In this document: positions 1 through 9,675 of the stretch, in pieces
Layout: every line of letters starts with the position of its first letter
How positions within the stretch are numbered: position 1 is the stretch's first letter
Source: Clostridia bacterium
GTDB lineage: Bacteria > Bacillota > Peptococcia > DRI-13 > UBA5745
Assembly: GCA_018436095.1 (NCBI GenBank)
Contig: JAHDMJ010000024.1
Location: 1-64,000 of the forward strand
Length of the DNA stretch: 64,000 nucleotides
Reading direction: 5' to 3'
The notes under the pieces: model-generated
What the model saw: only the letters and a program-made list of their open reading frames with translations
What the model was told of the DNA's origin: nothing
The model's database searches: none
Program-made: the position numbers and the translations under genes

Positions 1-21
1 TAGGGTAAGATTAACTTGGGG

Positions 22-103
22 CATGTCTCTTCATCCTCCGGTTTCTTGTTGGTGTGGTAACTACATGATAACCGAACGGAGAGACATGTTCTCTCTTTTT
101 TTT
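22..103 (+). terminator. Long imperfect hairpin followed by a T-run
   Basis: ATGTCTC (from 23) pairs with GAGACAT (to about 87), and CGGTT with AACCG pairs further in. A run of eight T follows at about 96-103. This fits an intrinsic terminator for a plus-strand gene lying left of the window. That gene is not visible, so the assignment rests on structure only. Confidence 0.5.
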
Positions 104-254
104 GTCTTTTTTAATTTACACCATTATACGGACATAACCAAAGTGCAGGTTTAAAGCGTCCGAAATATCACCTTTGTAGTCTGGCCACCCTCTTTTTTCC
201 TATATTTAGTGTTGCTTTCGGGTCAAAAACACCATTGCAAAAGAGCAACACACC

Positions 255-360
255 TTAAACTTAAAATTTTGCGTAAAAACGACCCGGATAGCAGTAACAA
301 ACTTGAAATTTTGCTCAGTTAGCCATGCCAAATAGCGACAAACCTGCAATTTTGCTCATA
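255..360 (+). repeat. Three direct copies of the 41-bp intergenic repeat unit
   Basis: Copies begin at 255 (degenerate), 297 and 338, spaced 42 and 41 bp. The core resembles ACAAACCTGCAATTTTG and is followed by a tail like CAGTTAGCC. The same unit recurs at 16120-16325 and 26749-27055, and in altered form at 41818-42040. The rest of 104-586 shows no convincing gene. Confidence 0.7.
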
Positions 361-586
361 ATGCCTTGAGCCGACACAGGTATTTGCAGAACAGACGGCG
401 ACTCCGCTCTGTCTCCCTTCCAGTTAATGGGCTTTCTGACCCCAAACCTGGCCAGCCTTACTTACCACTCCTTTGGGTCTATTACTTGGGCGAAAAAGGG
501 CCGCCATCCTTGGTTTTATTATGCTTCAAACCAATTGCGGCAACCCTTTAGCTTTACTTTATAAAAGGATAATCCTCTTTTCCGGC

Positions 587-772
587 TTAGAACTTTATTG
601 TAGCAGAAATACCGGCTTTATATACGTTTTCCTTGGGATTTTCTTTAAAAACGATCTGTACCGAATCCGGCTGTACGCCGACGATTTCCACTACATCCTC
701 TGTAATCTTCTTCGCCAAAGCGTCCTGGATATCTTTCGATCTGGGAAACCACTCCACATAAATTCTTGGCAT
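587..772 (-). CDS. 4-oxalocrotonate tautomerase family protein
   Basis: A 61-residue protein starting MPRIYVEW. The proline directly after the initiator Met is the catalytic N-terminal base of the 4-OT superfamily, and the length matches the usual 60-70 residue monomer. I chose the ATG at 772 because AAGGAGG sits just upstream and because it exposes Pro after Met removal; an upstream in-frame ATG at 853 would bury it. Family members catalyse keto-enol tautomerisation of small oxo-acids as oligomers in the cytoplasm. The substrate cannot be told from sequence. It stands alone, transcribed toward the repeat region at the window start. Confidence 0.85.
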   Translation of the reverse strand: MPRIYVEWFPRSKDIQDALAKKITEDVVEIVGVQPDSVQIVFKENPKENVYKAGISATIKF

Positions 773-981
773 ACTGTCCAGCCTCCTTTTGTGTGCTTCG
801 CTTATATTACAGCGATTCATTCCTATTATATATGTATAATAAATTTTAAGCAATCATCAGATTATCCTTTAGCAGTGCTAATCCCGCCGCATAGAAAGGC
901 GAGGCTAATTGCAGTGGGGCCTGCAACCGGAGAAGCATTCCGAATTATTAGCTATCCTTCTTCAATATTTGCAGGCATTTG

Positions 982-1169
982 CCCAGCAGGCGTAGTCCAG
1001 CATTCTTTACTCAGCGGACTTTACCCGGCAGGCGTAGTCCAGCATTCTTTACTCAGCGGACTTTGCCCGGCAGGCGTAGTCCAGCATTCTTTACTCAGCG
1101 GACTTTACCCGGCATGCGTAGTCCAGCATTCTTTACTCAGCGGACTTTACCCAGCAGGCGTAGTCCAGT
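982..1169. repeat. 42-bp tandem repeat (minisatellite), about 4.5 units
   Basis: The string CGTAGTCCAG recurs at 991, 1033, 1075, 1117 and 1159, exactly 42 bp apart, with few substitutions between units. Each unit contains GTCC and GGAC arms that could pair. The period is a multiple of three, so open frames run through it on both strands, but no ribosome binding site or recognisable protein supports coding. It lies just downstream of the 3' end of the antiporter operon. Confidence 0.9.
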
Positions 1170-1221
1170 AAGCGGCACACCCGGATTGGCTTGGCCGCCT
1201 CAATTAGCCTGGCTGCCCGAT

Positions 1222-3492
1222 TTACCAGCGGGTCAACAAAAAGATCATGGCTGCCAGAAGGCCGATGCCAAAAAGCAGCAAGCTATAGGATAAACTGCTG
1301 TTGATGCCCCGCCAGGTGTCGTATTCCTCCTTGCGTTCTTTAGGAATGGAGCTGAAGGTAAAATCCTGATGCCGGTCCACCTTGCGGCTGACGGCCTCAT
1401 GGTAGGCGGCGGCAACTTTATCTACCGCCGAAAATAGGCGGCGGATCAACTGGTCTCCCTGAGTAATCACATCGTCGATGCCCCTTTGGGTAATGCCGTA
1501 GATCAAGCGGCCTGCCGTCAGCCCCGCCGTCAAAAACAGGGCCAGGCCGCCGCCGAAGCTCAAGGCAGCAAGGTGATGGACTTTGCCGGCCAGAATGATG
1601 CCCGCTGATATGGCTGCCGCCAGCATTACATCAAAGCCTTTTTCCGCCGCTATATAAATTCCTTTAGCCAACAAAAGGCCCAGACCGGGCAAAACCTTTG
1701 TAAACAAAGGCTGGTACAGCCCCCGATTTAAATCCAGCCATTGAGGCCAGCGGTTAAGGTAGCCCTTTTGGCCGCCCCTGCCCGTGCCTGTGCCTTCGCC
1801 CGTACCTATGCCTTTGTCCCTGCCTGTGCCTTTGTCAGCCCCGGCTGCCGGCTGCCGCCCCATCAGCACTTTGCGGACGAAGAAGCAATAGACCAGCAGG
1901 CCGATAAGAATAGAATACACAGCGCCCTGGAGATTAATCCAGGCAAAATAATGGACGGCGTGATCGGGGCTGTGTCCGTGCATAAAGCCTTGGGCCAGAT
2001 CGGCCAAGGGGTTCATGGTATGGTAAGGAAAAAGGCCCAGCACCGGCAGCACCAGCGCCGAAGCCAGCAAAGCGGCATTGCTCTTCCGCCGCAAATAATG
2101 GCGGTCGAAGGCGTCGAATTCCTCCTGGTGAACCTCGTTGGTTTCCCAAAATAAAGCGAAGTAAATCTTCAATATATAGGCGATGGTAAAGCCGCCGGTA
2201 AGCAGAAACAGCCATTCCACCCCTTGATAAAACAAGGCGCTTTGGCCCATCCCCTCCAGCAGGTGAATATATTCGACGATGCTTTCATGGAGCAGGGTTT
2301 TGCTGATATAGCCGCTGCTTAAAGGAATACCCATGATGCTCAGGGCTCCCATCAAAAAAGTAAAATGCAGAATCGGCTTGCCCCGGCCAAAGCCCCGGAT
2401 CTTGTTGAGGTTTAGTTCATGAATATTGATGTTGATGGCGCCGGCTACCAGGAAAAGGGCCAGCTTGATCAAAGAATGGTTAACCATATGCAGGAAGGTA
2501 CCTCTGACGGCCAAGGCGTTATGATGGCCCAACAGGCCCTGCATACCCGTACCTACCAGAATAAAACCGATCTGGGATACGGAAGAACAGGCCAATATCC
2601 TTTTTAAATCCATGGTGAAAAGACCCAGCACAGCCCCCAGCACCATGGTAATCGTGCCCAATACCAGGATCAAAAAGCCCCAATGGCCGTCGTGATAAAA
2701 CAAATTGGTGGTGACGGCTAAAATACCCAAAACGCCGGTTTTCGTCAGCACCCCGGAAAGCAAGGCGCTGGCCGGAGCCGGCGCTACTGGATGGGCTTCC
2801 GGCAGCCAAATATGCAAGGGAAACATGCCGGCTTTAGCGCCGAAGCCCACAAGAAGCAAAATTCCCGGCAAAAAGAGGCTCTTCTTATCCGCCATGGCGC
2901 TGCCCAGCGTAAAGAGCTCATCAAAATTCAAAGTCCCCATAAGGTTCGACAGCATCTGGATACCCAGAAGCATAATCAGCCCGCAGCCCAAAGCCACAAA
3001 AATATAGAGCTTTGCCGCCGCTATAGCCGGCGGCTTTTCGTTGTTGATTACCATGACCAAAGAGGTGAAGGACATCATCTCAAAAAAGAGAAAAGTAGTA
3101 GTCAGGTCAGCGGCCAGAAAAACGCCGATGGTAAAAGACAGGGTCAAAAGGGTGAAAAAATGATAGCGGTTTCTATTGCGGTAGTGATGAAAATACTCCC
3201 GGGAAAACACTAAGGTAGTCAACCACATAAAGGAAGTGATGACACAATAAATACCCCGGAGGCCGTCGCTTTTTAGCGCCAATCCCAAACCGCCGAAGGA
3301 CTCCCAGCGAAAAAAGACGGGCTGATTACCGGCCTTAACCACGACAAATAAAGCAAGGGCCAGCTCTAAAAAAGCAACCAGCATGGAAAAATAATCCCGG
3401 CGCCTCTTATTGCTGCGGCCCAGCCAAAAAGCCAGCAGGGAGCCGGCCAGGGGCCATAGTATTAATAAAAACAAAGACAGATTGCCTGTCAT
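1222..3492 (-). CDS. Mrp/HyfB-type proton-translocating antiporter subunit (NuoL-like, long)
   Basis: A 756-residue polytopic membrane protein of the proton-conducting NuoL/M/N and MrpA/D family. The signature GFGAKAGMFPLHIWLPEAH followed by APAPASALLSG is present at about residues 230-265, and it carries the lysines used for proton transfer in this family. The C-terminal third has a Gly/Thr-rich linker and extra membrane segments, as in HyfB-like or MrpA-like long subunits. The start at 3492 follows a GAGGAGG site; an upstream in-frame codon at 3588 lacks one. It is the last gene of the antiporter operon, separated from the previous gene by about 270 bp, a larger gap than elsewhere in the operon. 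Confidence 0.85.
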   Translation of the reverse strand: MTGNLSLFLLILWPLAGSLLAFWLGRSNKRRRDYFSMLVAFLELALALFVVVKAGNQPVFFRWESFGGLGLALKSDGLRGIYCVITSFMWLTTLVFSREYFHHYRNRNRYHFFTLLTLSFTIGVFLAADLTTTFLFFEMMSFTSLVMVINNEKPPAIAAAKLYIFVALGCGLIMLLGIQMLSNLMGTLNFDELFTLGSAMADKKSLFLPGILLLVGFGAKAGMFPLHIWLPEAHPVAPAPASALLSGVLTKTGVLGILAVTTNLFYHDGHWGFLILVLGTITMVLGAVLGLFTMDLKRILACSSVSQIGFILVGTGMQGLLGHHNALAVRGTFLHMVNHSLIKLALFLVAGAININIHELNLNKIRGFGRGKPILHFTFLMGALSIMGIPLSSGYISKTLLHESIVEYIHLLEGMGQSALFYQGVEWLFLLTGGFTIAYILKIYFALFWETNEVHQEEFDAFDRHYLRRKSNAALLASALVLPVLGLFPYHTMNPLADLAQGFMHGHSPDHAVHYFAWINLQGAVYSILIGLLVYCFFVRKVLMGRQPAAGADKGTGRDKGIGTGEGTGTGRGGQKGYLNRWPQWLDLNRGLYQPLFTKVLPGLGLLLAKGIYIAAEKGFDVMLAAAISAGIILAGKVHHLAALSFGGGLALFLTAGLTAGRLIYGITQRGIDDVITQGDQLIRRLFSAVDKVAAAYHEAVSRKVDRHQDFTFSSIPKERKEEYDTWRGINSSLSYSLLLFGIGLLAAMIFLLTRW

Positions 3493-3759
3493 GCCATCCT
3501 CCTCATAAATGTCTAAGCTCCATAGCCTTGTTACAGCACAAGAGCATGAGTAAATATTTTGCAAACAAGTAGGGAAGGTATTAGTCAAAGGCCAAATCAG
3601 CTACGCTCACCCTGCGCCGCCAAAATAGCAATGAAATATTATTTTAATGGATATTTTAACGGCTACGAATGTTCGCTATAGCTGACATGGCCTTTTTCAA
3701 AACGCCTTCCTCCTGGCCTTTTACCGCTTGTTTACTCATGCGCTTATCTTGCGCCTGGC
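3493..3759. other. Intergenic gap inside the antiporter operon
   Basis: No gene is seen. It holds AAGAGCATGAGTAAA near 3543, a 15-mer also found in the hairpin leader at 24280-24339. It may hold a separate promoter for the last antiporter gene, but I could not assign one. Confidence 0.4.
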
Positions 3760-5241
3760 CTATCTCAAGCCTTGACTGACCAAAGTAATCCATTCCAACA
3801 AAGGCCGGCTGGCCACGCCTATCAGGATGGTCATGAAAGCCAGCACCTTTAAAGGAATAGCCATGCTGGCCCCCGGATCTTTAGGAATAAGCTCACCTTC
3901 CAAAAAGCTTTCCGGCGTTTTAGGGAAATAGGCTGCCCTGATTATGTCAAACAAATAGGCCGCCGTCAGCAGCATGGACAGGATAAAAACCGCAATTCCG
4001 CCCAAAGCCAAGGCGCCGCCGCCCTGGGCCAAGGCTGTCAGCAACTGCAGTTTTGCCACAAAGCCGGCAGTGGGCGGTAAGCCCATCAAGGACAAAGCCC
4101 CTATGGTAAAGGCGGCAAAAGTCACGGGCATATAGCGGCCTAAACCCTCCAGCTCCCGGACGTCGTAATGGTGAGCCATAATATTGACAGCGCCGCAGCA
4201 ATAAAAGAGCAATATCTTGATGAAGCCGTGGGCAACCATATAAATCATGGCCGCCGCCATGCCCTCCGGCGTCATCAGCGTAACGCCAAAAAGTATATAG
4301 GAAAGCTGGCTGACAGTGGAATAGGCCAGCCGCCGCTTAAAATGACTGGTATACCAGGCCCGGGCGGAACCGTACAAAATGGTGACCAGGGTTAAGGCCA
4401 TTACCGCCTGCTGAGCCCAGGTTCCCCAAAGCAATTCCGTACCAAAAATATAGTAAGTCAGCCGCATGGTGGCAAAAGCCCCGGCCTTAACCACCGCCAC
4501 CGCATGGAGCAAAGCCGTTACGGTAGTCGGAGCCACCGTAGCCGATGGCAGCCAGCCGTGGAAGGGAAACATTGCGGCTTTAACGCTTAAACCGATAAAG
4601 CCTAACGTAAAGACCTGCAGCAGCAACCCGCCGTGATCAGCCATGATATCGGCGGCAAATACGCCCCCCAGATGAAAATCCAAGGTTTCGCCGAAGCTGG
4701 CAATAAATACGAGACAAATAAATACTGCGGTTGCGCCGCCAATGGAGTAGGCAATATATTTTCGGCCGGCGGCAAAGGCCTGCTGGTTCATCGAGTGGAT
4801 TACCAAGGGCAGGGTCACCAGGGTCAGCATTTCGTAAAACAAATACATGGTCAGAAAATTGGCGGCATAAGAAATGGCCAGGGTGACGCCATAAGTAACC
4901 GTATAAAAAGCGTAAAACCTTTTCTCATTGCCTTCATGCTCCATATATTCAAAGGCATAAACCGTAGCCAAAGGCCAAAGAATGGCTACCATAGAGCTGA
5001 AAAGCCGCCCCAGCCCATCCACTTTGAAAGCAATGGCCATCTTGGAGCCAAAGCCCACGAAGGTTATGCCTTCATCAGGCCCCCAAAAATTGACGGCAAA
5101 AGCAAAAAACGAAGTAATCAGCACAATATAGAAAACGTAAATATTACGCTTTCGTTCATCATCAAAATTGATAAAAGCCATACTGCCGCCGCAAATAATC
5201 GGGATCAAAATAGGCAGGATCAGCATCAAATTGGAATTCAA
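3760..5241 (-). CDS. Mrp antiporter MrpD-type subunit (NuoM/N-like)
   Basis: A 493-residue polytopic membrane protein of the proton-translocating complex I/Mrp family. The core GLSVKAAMFPFHGWLPSA and following VVKAG are the conserved lysine-bearing half-channel motifs. Length is normal for MrpD/NuoM. It lies 5 bp downstream of the preceding antiporter-like gene in the same operon, implying co-translation. Which cation it exchanges cannot be read from sequence; Mrp complexes usually exchange Na+ for H+. It is one of four paralogous subunits in this operon. Confidence 0.85.
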   Translation of the reverse strand: MNSNLMLILPILIPIICGGSMAFINFDDERKRNIYVFYIVLITSFFAFAVNFWGPDEGITFVGFGSKMAIAFKVDGLGRLFSSMVAILWPLATVYAFEYMEHEGNEKRFYAFYTVTYGVTLAISYAANFLTMYLFYEMLTLVTLPLVIHSMNQQAFAAGRKYIAYSIGGATAVFICLVFIASFGETLDFHLGGVFAADIMADHGGLLLQVFTLGFIGLSVKAAMFPFHGWLPSATVAPTTVTALLHAVAVVKAGAFATMRLTYYIFGTELLWGTWAQQAVMALTLVTILYGSARAWYTSHFKRRLAYSTVSQLSYILFGVTLMTPEGMAAAMIYMVAHGFIKILLFYCCGAVNIMAHHYDVRELEGLGRYMPVTFAAFTIGALSLMGLPPTAGFVAKLQLLTALAQGGGALALGGIAVFILSMLLTAAYLFDIIRAAYFPKTPESFLEGELIPKDPGASMAIPLKVLAFMTILIGVASRPLLEWITLVSQGLR

Positions 5242-5246
5242 AGGCG

Positions 5247-6731
5247 CTACACCCCCATCACGCCGCCGGCCATGGCCGAGATAAAGGCCACCAGGCGGGA
5301 AGGCAAGCCGGCCTGAAAAAGAGCAAAGGCGGCGAAAACGATTAAAGGTCCTTTCATCTGCCAGCCAGGATCCAGATTGGTCAAATTGGCATAGTCATAA
5401 TCGGCGCCGGGAAAAAAGGCGTCGATGATAATGGGCAGCAGATAGCCGGCAGTAAGGAAAGCGCTGATCAGCAGCACTACCGGCCCCAGCCAGGAAAAAA
5501 TACCGATATCCGCTTTAAGGGCTCCTTCTATCAGGTGCCACTTGCTGAGAAAACCGCCCAAAGGGGGAATGCCGATAAGAGAAAGAGCGGACAGGGTAAA
5601 ACACCACATAACCACCGGCATTTTTTTGCCGATGCCTTTTAATTCTTCCACATGATGAAAATGGGTCTGATGTATGATGGCGCCTACGCAAAGGAAAAGG
5701 ACCAGTTTGGCAAAGGCATGGGATACCATCTGCAATAAAGCGCCGGTAAAACCCGTAGGCTCAAAAACAGCCAGGCCAAACAAGATATAGGAAAGCTGGC
5801 TGACGCTGGAATAGGCCAGCCGCTTCTTCAGCAACGGCTCCCGAAAGGCCAGCATTGATCCTAAAAACACCGTCAGCAAAGTAATGGCCAGCCATAAATT
5901 ATGCAGCCAGGTGCCTTGGAGATGAGCCGGGCCCACCATGTAATAAATCACCCGAATAATCCCCAGTACACCGGCCTTGGTGATCAAAGCCGACAGCACG
6001 GCGCTGATGGGAGCCGGCGCCGCCGGATGGGCAATAGGCAGCCAGGCCTGCAAAGGAAACATACCGGCCTTACAGCCGAAGCCGAACAAAATCAGCAGCA
6101 CGGCAATGGTAAGATAGGATTTCTTTTCTAAAGCCGCCGGGTCCAGAATGCCGCCGGAGCTGAATAGCGCAATATCCCCCAAACCGTTTAATAAGGCTAT
6201 GCCGATCAACACCAGGGTAGCTCCAAATATGGAGTAAATCAAAAAAGTGATGGCGGCTTTCATGGGTTCTTCCGTCATGTCATGGCAAATCAAAGGGAAA
6301 GCCAAAAAGGTCATTAATTCGTAAAATAAATAGAAGGTAATAATATTGCCGGCCAGTCCCAGGCCCATTAAAGACCCTAAAACCGCAAGCAAAAAAGCAT
6401 AATAACGGCTCTCAAAACGGTTATGAGCGATATAGCTGTGGGAATACAAAGTAACCCCCAGCCAAAGGAAGGAAGCCAAAAGCAAATACAGTACCGATAA
6501 TCCGTCCACCCGCAGCAGGATAGGCATATTTTCGGTTATCTTAAAAAGAATCAGTGACTGCCCCTGCAGATGCCGTGCTAAATAATAGGCTATCAGAAGA
6601 TTGCAGAGGGTGACGCCCATGGTATAAAACAGCTTGCGATTCTTGTCCTCTAGCTTTAAAAAAGGCAGCAGCAACGCTGACCCGAAGGGCAGCAAAGGGG
6701 ATAAAGCCAGTATCATTGTGTCGTTGATCAA
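5247..6731 (-). CDS. Mrp antiporter MrpA/D-type subunit (NuoL/M-like)
   Basis: A 494-residue multi-spanning protein with the family motif GFGCKAGMFPLQAWLPIAH and APAPISAVLS at about residues 215-250, followed by the LITKAG lysine motif. It lacks the long C-terminal extension of full MrpA; functions usually fused there are carried by separate small genes upstream. It sits between two other antiporter-like subunits with short spacers. Family membership is clear, but the exact one-to-one match to a named Mrp subunit is not. Confidence 0.85.
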   Translation of the reverse strand: MINDTMILALSPLLPFGSALLLPFLKLEDKNRKLFYTMGVTLCNLLIAYYLARHLQGQSLILFKITENMPILLRVDGLSVLYLLLASFLWLGVTLYSHSYIAHNRFESRYYAFLLAVLGSLMGLGLAGNIITFYLFYELMTFLAFPLICHDMTEEPMKAAITFLIYSIFGATLVLIGIALLNGLGDIALFSSGGILDPAALEKKSYLTIAVLLILFGFGCKAGMFPLQAWLPIAHPAAPAPISAVLSALITKAGVLGIIRVIYYMVGPAHLQGTWLHNLWLAITLLTVFLGSMLAFREPLLKKRLAYSSVSQLSYILFGLAVFEPTGFTGALLQMVSHAFAKLVLFLCVGAIIHQTHFHHVEELKGIGKKMPVVMWCFTLSALSLIGIPPLGGFLSKWHLIEGALKADIGIFSWLGPVVLLISAFLTAGYLLPIIIDAFFPGADYDYANLTNLDPGWQMKGPLIVFAAFALFQAGLPSRLVAFISAMAGGVMGV

Positions 6732-6764
6732 TCAGCACCTCCTATAACGTTTTCTACTGAGGCG

Positions 6765-8258
6765 TTATAGCATCAATAGCCCTTGCTCCAAAGCCTTGAT
6801 CACCGGCTCGTAGAACATACCTAATATAAAATTCAACAGGATAAAAGCAACCATGGCTTTTTTGTAGTTGCGGGAATTGGCGGACTTCCTGTGACGATAG
6901 GGGGAATTCTCGTCGTTGCCGAGATAAAGGGTCACCAGTACCGGCAGATAGTACATAGCGTTCAGCACAGTGCTGAGGGCCAGCACAATCAAGGTAGCCA
7001 GCATTTTGTCGGGGTTTTGAAAAGAGCCCTGAACAAAGTAAAACTTCGAGACAAAACCGGAAAACATGGGTATGCCGATCATCGACAATGCGCCAACGGT
7101 AAAAGCTATACCGGCTAAAATATTGCGGCGGCCGGCTCCTTGCATATTGAAAATATTTTTGCTGTGGCCGGATACATCCATCAAACCGTCGGCAGCCAAA
7201 AAAAGCAAAGGCTTTGTAATAGCGTGGGCCAGAATATGAAAGCAGGCCGCCACCATGCCGATGGCGGTGCTGAGACCGATGCCCATAAAAATATATCCCA
7301 CTTGAGCCACCGAAGAATAGGCCAGCATGCGTTTCAAATTTTTCTCCCTGACCGCAAAAATACTGCCCATAATCATGCCTAAAAGGCCAAAGACGAAGAG
7401 CAGGTCCGCCACCCTTAAATCATGGGCAAAAGACAGGCCGAAGACCCGGTAGAAAATCTTCAATAAAAGGATGATATAGCCCTTCAGGACCACACCGGAC
7501 AAAATAGCGCTGGAAGCCGCCGTGGCCGAGCCATGTGCGGCAGGCAGCCAGGTATGGAAAGGAAAAAGGGCGCTTTTAATGGCCAGGCCGATGGCCAGAA
7601 AAAGCATAATCACCATACAGGGCATAGCATAATCGCCGGAAGCGGCCAGCTCGGTCATACTGCCCAGCAAGTCGTTCATCAGCAGATGGCCGGTGATGGC
7701 ATAAAGCAAAGAAATGGCAATAAGAATCAGGCCGGAACCCAGAAGGCTCATGATCAGATAGCGGATGGTGGCGGTGACGGTTTCTCCCGTATCCTTGGCC
7801 GCCACAATGCCGCAGGCAGCCAGGGTATTGATTTCTACGAAAACATAAGCCGTAAAAATATCATTGGTATATACTAAGGCCAGCAAAGAACAAGTCAGCA
7901 AGCTGCAAAGCAAATAATACAGCCCCTGCCGGGCAGGGGCAATATCCGCCACTACCCGCTCCCGGCCTGCCACCAGCGATAGAATCATCACCACCGTAAA
8001 CGTAAGAGCCATTAACGCTTCAAAGAGGCCGGCCTGGAGCTCATTGCCCCAGGGAGCAGGAAAATGGCCCATGGAAAAGGTGAAGCTGGTTCCCGTCTGC
8101 CAAAGATAAGCAAATAACAGGGCGGATAAAAGAGCCACTGCCGTCAGCGTCCCCAGGCAAATCCTGGCCGCCTTGTCCTTGCCGGTCAACAGGGAAATCA
8201 CGCCGGCCAATATGGTCATCATGATGCTGATAAAAGGGATATTATGGGCAAAAGCCAA
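6765..8258 (-). CDS. mrpD: Mrp antiporter subunit D
   Basis: A 497-residue membrane protein with the conserved GLAIKSALFPFHTWLPAAH segment and downstream SAILSGVVLKGY, typical of MrpD and NuoN. The stop of mrpC and the start of this gene abut at 8258/8259. Directly following mrpC is the usual place of mrpD, which supports the symbol. The product would form a proton/cation channel module in the cytoplasmic membrane. Confidence 0.85.
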   Translation of the reverse strand: MAFAHNIPFISIMMTILAGVISLLTGKDKAARICLGTLTAVALLSALLFAYLWQTGTSFTFSMGHFPAPWGNELQAGLFEALMALTFTVVMILSLVAGRERVVADIAPARQGLYYLLCSLLTCSLLALVYTNDIFTAYVFVEINTLAACGIVAAKDTGETVTATIRYLIMSLLGSGLILIAISLLYAITGHLLMNDLLGSMTELAASGDYAMPCMVIMLFLAIGLAIKSALFPFHTWLPAAHGSATAASSAILSGVVLKGYIILLLKIFYRVFGLSFAHDLRVADLLFVFGLLGMIMGSIFAVREKNLKRMLAYSSVAQVGYIFMGIGLSTAIGMVAACFHILAHAITKPLLFLAADGLMDVSGHSKNIFNMQGAGRRNILAGIAFTVGALSMIGIPMFSGFVSKFYFVQGSFQNPDKMLATLIVLALSTVLNAMYYLPVLVTLYLGNDENSPYRHRKSANSRNYKKAMVAFILLNFILGMFYEPVIKALEQGLLML

Positions 8259-8636
8259 TCAGTCGTGCTCCCCTCGGGTCAAATATAAAATCTCATCCAA
8301 ATGGAGAGTTCCGTATCTTTCATACAAGCGCAGCACCAAAGCCAGAGCAAAAGCCGTGACGCTGACGGATACCACAATGCCCGTAAGAACCAGGGCGCTG
8401 GGTACCGGATTAATATAAAGGGAAGGATCGTTGGCCCCTTCCACCAATATAGGCGCCATTCTGCCGGCAATGTAGCCTTTGGCCGCCAAAAACAAAAAGA
8501 TTGCCGTGTCCATGATATTGAAGCCGATGATCTTCTTCATTAGATTTTGATGAAAAAGCAGAGTGCTGAATCCTATGGAAAACAGAATCACCGCCGCTAT
8601 TTCCACATAATTCGTAAACAAATGGAATTCCATCAT
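8259..8636 (-). CDS. mrpC: Mrp antiporter subunit C (NuoK-like)
   Basis: A 125-residue protein with three predicted membrane helices, homologous to NuoK. It shows the conserved LFHQNLMKKIIGFNIMDTA stretch and a second half reading NPVPSALVLTGIVVSVSVTA, where Mrp C proteins have the ALVLTAIVI motif. The start overlaps the stop of the mrpB-type gene (8633-8636), so translation is coupled. Length and place between B and D are typical. Confidence 0.9.
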   Translation of the reverse strand: MMEFHLFTNYVEIAAVILFSIGFSTLLFHQNLMKKIIGFNIMDTAIFLFLAAKGYIAGRMAPILVEGANDPSLYINPVPSALVLTGIVVSVSVTAFALALVLRLYERYGTLHLDEILYLTRGEHD

Positions 8637-9412
8637 AAGCCCCCCCGGTTAAACAGGCAGAAGGCGCCGTAGACTACGCAGGCCACCACTATGCCTACCG
8701 TGATATTGAGGGGCAGGATTAGTCCGCCGCTGAATATGCTGCCGGGAAAACCCAAAGGGATGACGGAAGGCAGGTGGTTGCCGCCAGTAAAAAAAGAATA
8801 TCCCTTGACTACGCTATAAAATAAAAGGGCAGCCGTGATGAAGCGGAGAAAATTTTTCTCATTGATAAAGCCCCGGGCTTTTTCCAAACCGTAAGCTATG
8901 TTATACAAAACGAGGGTAGCCCCCAATATAGCGCCGCCGGCAAAGCCGCCGCCGGCGGACAAATGGCCGTTGACGATGATGTATATACTGAATACCAGCA
9001 AACAAGGGATAAGCATACCGGCAACCGAGCGAAAGATTTGATCTTTTTCCGGTTCAAATTTACTGCGCTCCCGGTAGCGGCGGTTGAATACGCCGGCCTC
9101 GTCCTTAAGCAGCATCAGCACTGCAACAAGAGCGGTAAAGAGCACCAGGGTCTCTCCCAGAGTATCAAAGGCCCGGTAATCAAGAATTACTGCCGCCACA
9201 ATATTGACGGCTCCCGTCTCTTCCAGGCCCTTTTCGATGTAGCGGCCAATCACTTCATTTTCTGCGGGATTGCCTGCTTTGCCGAAGGCCGGCAGATTAA
9301 ATACGGTTAACAACAATACGGCGGTCATGGCCAGGCTGACCAAAAAAGCGGTTACCATGTACATTTTGCGGAAGCGCCGTAAAAGCCTGATTTCCACAGG
9401 ATTTAACTCCAT
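8633..9412 (-). CDS. MbhE-MrpB fusion subunit of Mrp antiporter
   Basis: A 259-residue membrane protein built from two modules. The N-terminal about 110 residues match the MbhE-like piece (AFDTLGETLVLFTALVAVL), which in MrpA forms the extreme C-terminus. The C-terminal about 140 residues are MrpB (SVAGMLIPCLLVFSIY and GHLSAGGGFAGGAILG). The start at 9412 overlaps the stop of the previous gene; a longer in-frame start at 9634 would only read antisense-like sequence and is rejected. The fusion suggests the two pieces lie together in the complex, as they do structurally in Mrp. Confidence 0.85.
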   Translation of the reverse strand: MELNPVEIRLLRRFRKMYMVTAFLVSLAMTAVLLLTVFNLPAFGKAGNPAENEVIGRYIEKGLEETGAVNIVAAVILDYRAFDTLGETLVLFTALVAVLMLLKDEAGVFNRRYRERSKFEPEKDQIFRSVAGMLIPCLLVFSIYIIVNGHLSAGGGFAGGAILGATLVLYNIAYGLEKARGFINEKNFLRFITAALLFYSVVKGYSFFTGGNHLPSVIPLGFPGSIFSGGLILPLNITVGIVVACVVYGAFCLFNRGGL

Positions 9413-9675
9413 TATTTGCCCTTGCCCCCCTTCTTGCCTGTTTGCATGGCATTGATCCGTTTTAAAGCCAGGAAGAACAAGATGCTGGTAATCCCTGCGC
9501 CTACGGCGGCCTCGGTAACGGCCAGGTCCGGCGCTTGCAAAAATACCCAGACCACGGACATGACCAGCGAATAGCTCATAAAAATAATGATGGCCTGCCA
9601 AAGCTGGCGGGTCAAGGCTACAGCCACAGCGCAAACGATAAGAAAAATTAAAAGGAGCCCTTCAAAAATGATCAT
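9412..9675 (-). CDS. DUF4040 / MbhD-type small antiporter subunit
   Basis: An 87-residue protein with three membrane segments and the diagnostic APDLAVTEAAVGAGITSILFF region, equal to the MbhD/DUF4040 part of the MrpA C-terminus. I use the ATG at 9675, which overlaps the mrpG stop as ATGA and follows GGAGGGG; the start at 9717 lies within mrpG and adds only charged residues. Having this as a free gene shows that the MrpA subunit is split in this organism. Confidence 0.85.
   Translation of the reverse strand: MIIFEGLLLIFLIVCAVAVALTRQLWQAIIIFMSYSLVMSVVWVFLQAPDLAVTEAAVGAGITSILFFLALKRINAMQTGKKGGKGK

Noticed and set aside
473-1171. 232-residue plus-strand frame through the 42-bp repeat
   Set aside because: No ribosome binding site or known domain; it runs antisense over the tautomerase gene and gains its length from a repeat whose period is a multiple of three.
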